This document shows, piece by piece, positions 29,948 to 31,305 of a DNA stretch of 31,305 nucleotides. The notes under the pieces were generated by a model. It made no database searches. It worked only from the letters and a program-made list of their open reading frames with translations, and had not been told where the DNA came from. A program made the position numbers and the translations under genes. Within the stretch, counting starts at the first letter, position 1, and each line of letters starts with the position of its first letter. Source of the stretch: Mesostigma viride (lineage: Eukaryota > Streptophyta > Mesostigmatophyceae > Mesostigmatales > Mesostigmataceae); contig RPFO01000392.1 in the NCBI GenBank assembly GCA_009746045.1, positions 1,343,156 to 1,374,460 on the forward strand. Direction: 5' to 3'.

Positions 29948-30068
29948 CTGCGAACATTTCAACGGAAAGTAAAAATCCGCTTAGTTGTCGGAAATGACAT
30001 GTCTGGCGAATATTGCAAAAAAATGCGTATTGTATTTCACGACATCAATTTAATGGGCGGAGACTTAC

Positions 30069-30743
30069 GAAGATCGGCCCGCCACCTTCCAAATTGCCCA
30101 GCGTCATATCGAAAACATCGAGGACTTCCCCTCCATCGACCCCCTTCCCCCTTCCCCTCTGCCGCGGCGGGGGCATATCGCCCGTCGCGACCGGCTTGGA
30201 AGTCGCGGGGGGATCCCTTGCGGTTGAGGGCACTGCGGCCGACTCGTGCACACTCTCCCCCCTCTTTTGGGCTACTGCGGCAGGCGCGGCATGGGAGGGC
30301 GCGGCGGCTACTGTCTCTGGCGCATTCTGAGCCAACCGACGCAACCTTAGCTCCTGCTGGAGCAGGGTTTCGAAACGAGGCATGAATGTGCGCTTGGAGG
30401 TATAAGGCACCTTGGCGACTTCAGGTTTGTCATTAAGGATGTCTTGGTACAGCGCGAATTGCTGTTCACGAGTGCCATTCGCGAGTCGCTCAAACCGCTC
30501 AATCTGAATCCGCTTAACCGGATCGTCCACCATCTCAAGACCACCGTGGTACTCATCCTTCCCAGTGACCGCGGCAAAGCTGACACCAGATTCCACCATT
30601 GGGGGCGGCGTGCCCTCCCTTGCACGCTTGTGAGGAGGCTGTTGTGGGGAGGCGCCTTGGGCCTGAACTGGTTGCCCTTCTGACCCTTCCCCCCTAGGGG
30701 GAGAGTCGCCGACCACCTGCGATGTAGGGCCGCCCTTTTCCAT
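30069..30743 (-). CDS. Large unknown gene, internal exon (225 codons)
   Basis: Runs from TGTTGCAG|ATGGAAAAG to ATCTTC|GTAAGT, phase 0. The N-terminal third is Pro/Gly/Gln-rich and likely disordered with a basic HKRAREG patch. A compact helical section follows: RIQIERFERLANGTREQQ, FALYQDILNDKPEVAKV and RFETLLQQELRLRRLA. A Pro/Ala linker leads to GEVLDVFDMTLGNLEGGG. The exon-initial ATG could serve as an alternative translation start. No recognised domain. Confidence 0.68.
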
Positions 30744-31010
30744 CTGCAACACAAAACAAAAAAATTGGAAAAAACATACGAGTCAGCAGGAAGATGCGCC
30801 CCACGTCGCAACTCAATACAAAAAATGCATCATTATGTCAAGGTACAAACAACGTTATAATTCAGAATGAACAGAGATTCATAACAAGAGAACGACGCAC
30901 TAAAAGATGCGACCGCCGTCGCAACTTTCGTCAATTCACTCTCTATACAAACAACTCTATGTCCCTCATAAAGAATCAATTGGCAAGGAAATGCAAAAAA
31001 ATTCCGTTAC
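30744..31010 (-). other. Intron of the large gene with one GACGGCGGTCGC motif
   Basis: Donor GAGGTG|GTAACG, acceptor TTTTGTGTTGCAG. A diverged copy of the intron motif (sense GTTGCGACGGCGGTCGC) lies at about 30908-30924, and a weaker GTTGCGACGTGG at about 30802-30813. The 121-, 127- and 141-bp introns elsewhere in the gene lack the motif, whereas the 124-bp intron has one copy (29608). Confidence 0.6.
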
Positions 31011-31305
31011 CACCTCCGTCGACCCATAAGTGGTTCGCGAATGGGAAATCGCTGCTGATTTTCGGTCGAGCCCTTCACGGTATTTTCGAAATCTCGAGGC
31101 AAGGTTGCGCGGAAGAGGGCCCCCCTCAATCATGCGTGCGATCGGACTGGCCATGGAAACGGATACCTGGTTCCTGGACTGCCTTGCACGGTCAACCATC
31201 TTGAAACTTCCCCGGAGAAGGAAATCAGACGTCAGACGGTTGAATATGCGAACGTCAAGATTTGACCAACCCATCATCCATTCCACCACCTTCTCCGCGG
31301 CATCA
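31011..31305 (-). CDS. Large unknown gene, partial exon at window edge
   Basis: Open to the end of the window on the minus strand, so the start is outside. It encodes 98 residues of basic helical protein with FNRLTSDFLLRGSFKMVDRA and NLASRFRKYREGLDRK, ending GSTEV at the donor GTG|GTAACG in phase 0, matching the next exon. No recognised domain. Confidence 0.6.

Overview
The window looks like nuclear DNA from a eukaryote, most likely a green alga. The evidence is GT-AG introns with matching phases, long simple-sequence tracts, non-LTR retrotransposons (LINEs), a TIR-type DNA transposon and a plant/algal-style GT29 (sialyltransferase-like) gene. No rRNA, tRNA, CRISPR or prokaryotic operon structure was seen. 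The lineage is inference; no species is claimed.

Left part (1-5.5 kb): mostly non-coding sequence with a (GGGA)n tract. It is followed by two exons (2891-3776 and 5032-5509, splice phases compatible) of a glycosyltransferase that joins a LamG/concanavalin-like domain to a GT29 catalytic domain.

Middle left (5.7-12.5 kb): a graveyard of LINE fragments. One family carries a C-terminal CCHC knuckle plus a PD-(D/E)XK-like motif (R2-type restriction-like endonuclease, RLE). It is present as copy A (minus, 5906-7815), copy B 3' half (minus, about 10105-11523) and an abutting, oppositely oriented 5' half (plus, 11524-12542). A second family of APE-endonuclease type contributes fragments at 5738-5905, 7816-8929, 20111-21988 and 22321-22480. 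Between them lies a compound array, (CCAT)n / stem-loop cassette / (AATT)n, repeated twice, with about 1 kb of (CCAT)n.

Centre (12543-20110): a 7.57-kb segment bounded by 32-bp terminal inverted repeats (31/32 identical). Just inside each end is a tandem satellite built on GTGACACC, in inverted orientation and with unrelated spacers. Inside are the C-terminal part of a DUF7869-like DDE transposase (minus), a degenerate 165-bp tandem repeat, two unrecognised minus-strand ORFs, and a plus-strand two-exon gene with an upstream cluster of inverted CGAGGTCC-type motifs and a GC-rich intronic hairpin. I interpret it as a large cut-and-paste transposon with cargo. It is the best candidate in the window for something undescribed.

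Right part (22.5-31.3 kb): a 447-bp MITE with TA target duplication, an AT-rich spacer, then one large minus-strand gene (31305 down to 23654, 5' end outside the window). I resolve eight exons, with six phase-0 introns and one final phase-1 intron, encoding about 2,050 residues with no domain I recognise. Its longer introns contain repeated copies of a GCCGGC-centred motif, and one intron appears to be a tandem triplication of itself. The same core recurs inside an in-frame 72-bp coding repeat. Three single-base frame breaks, two at G runs, interrupt the exons; they could be sequencing errors or real decay.
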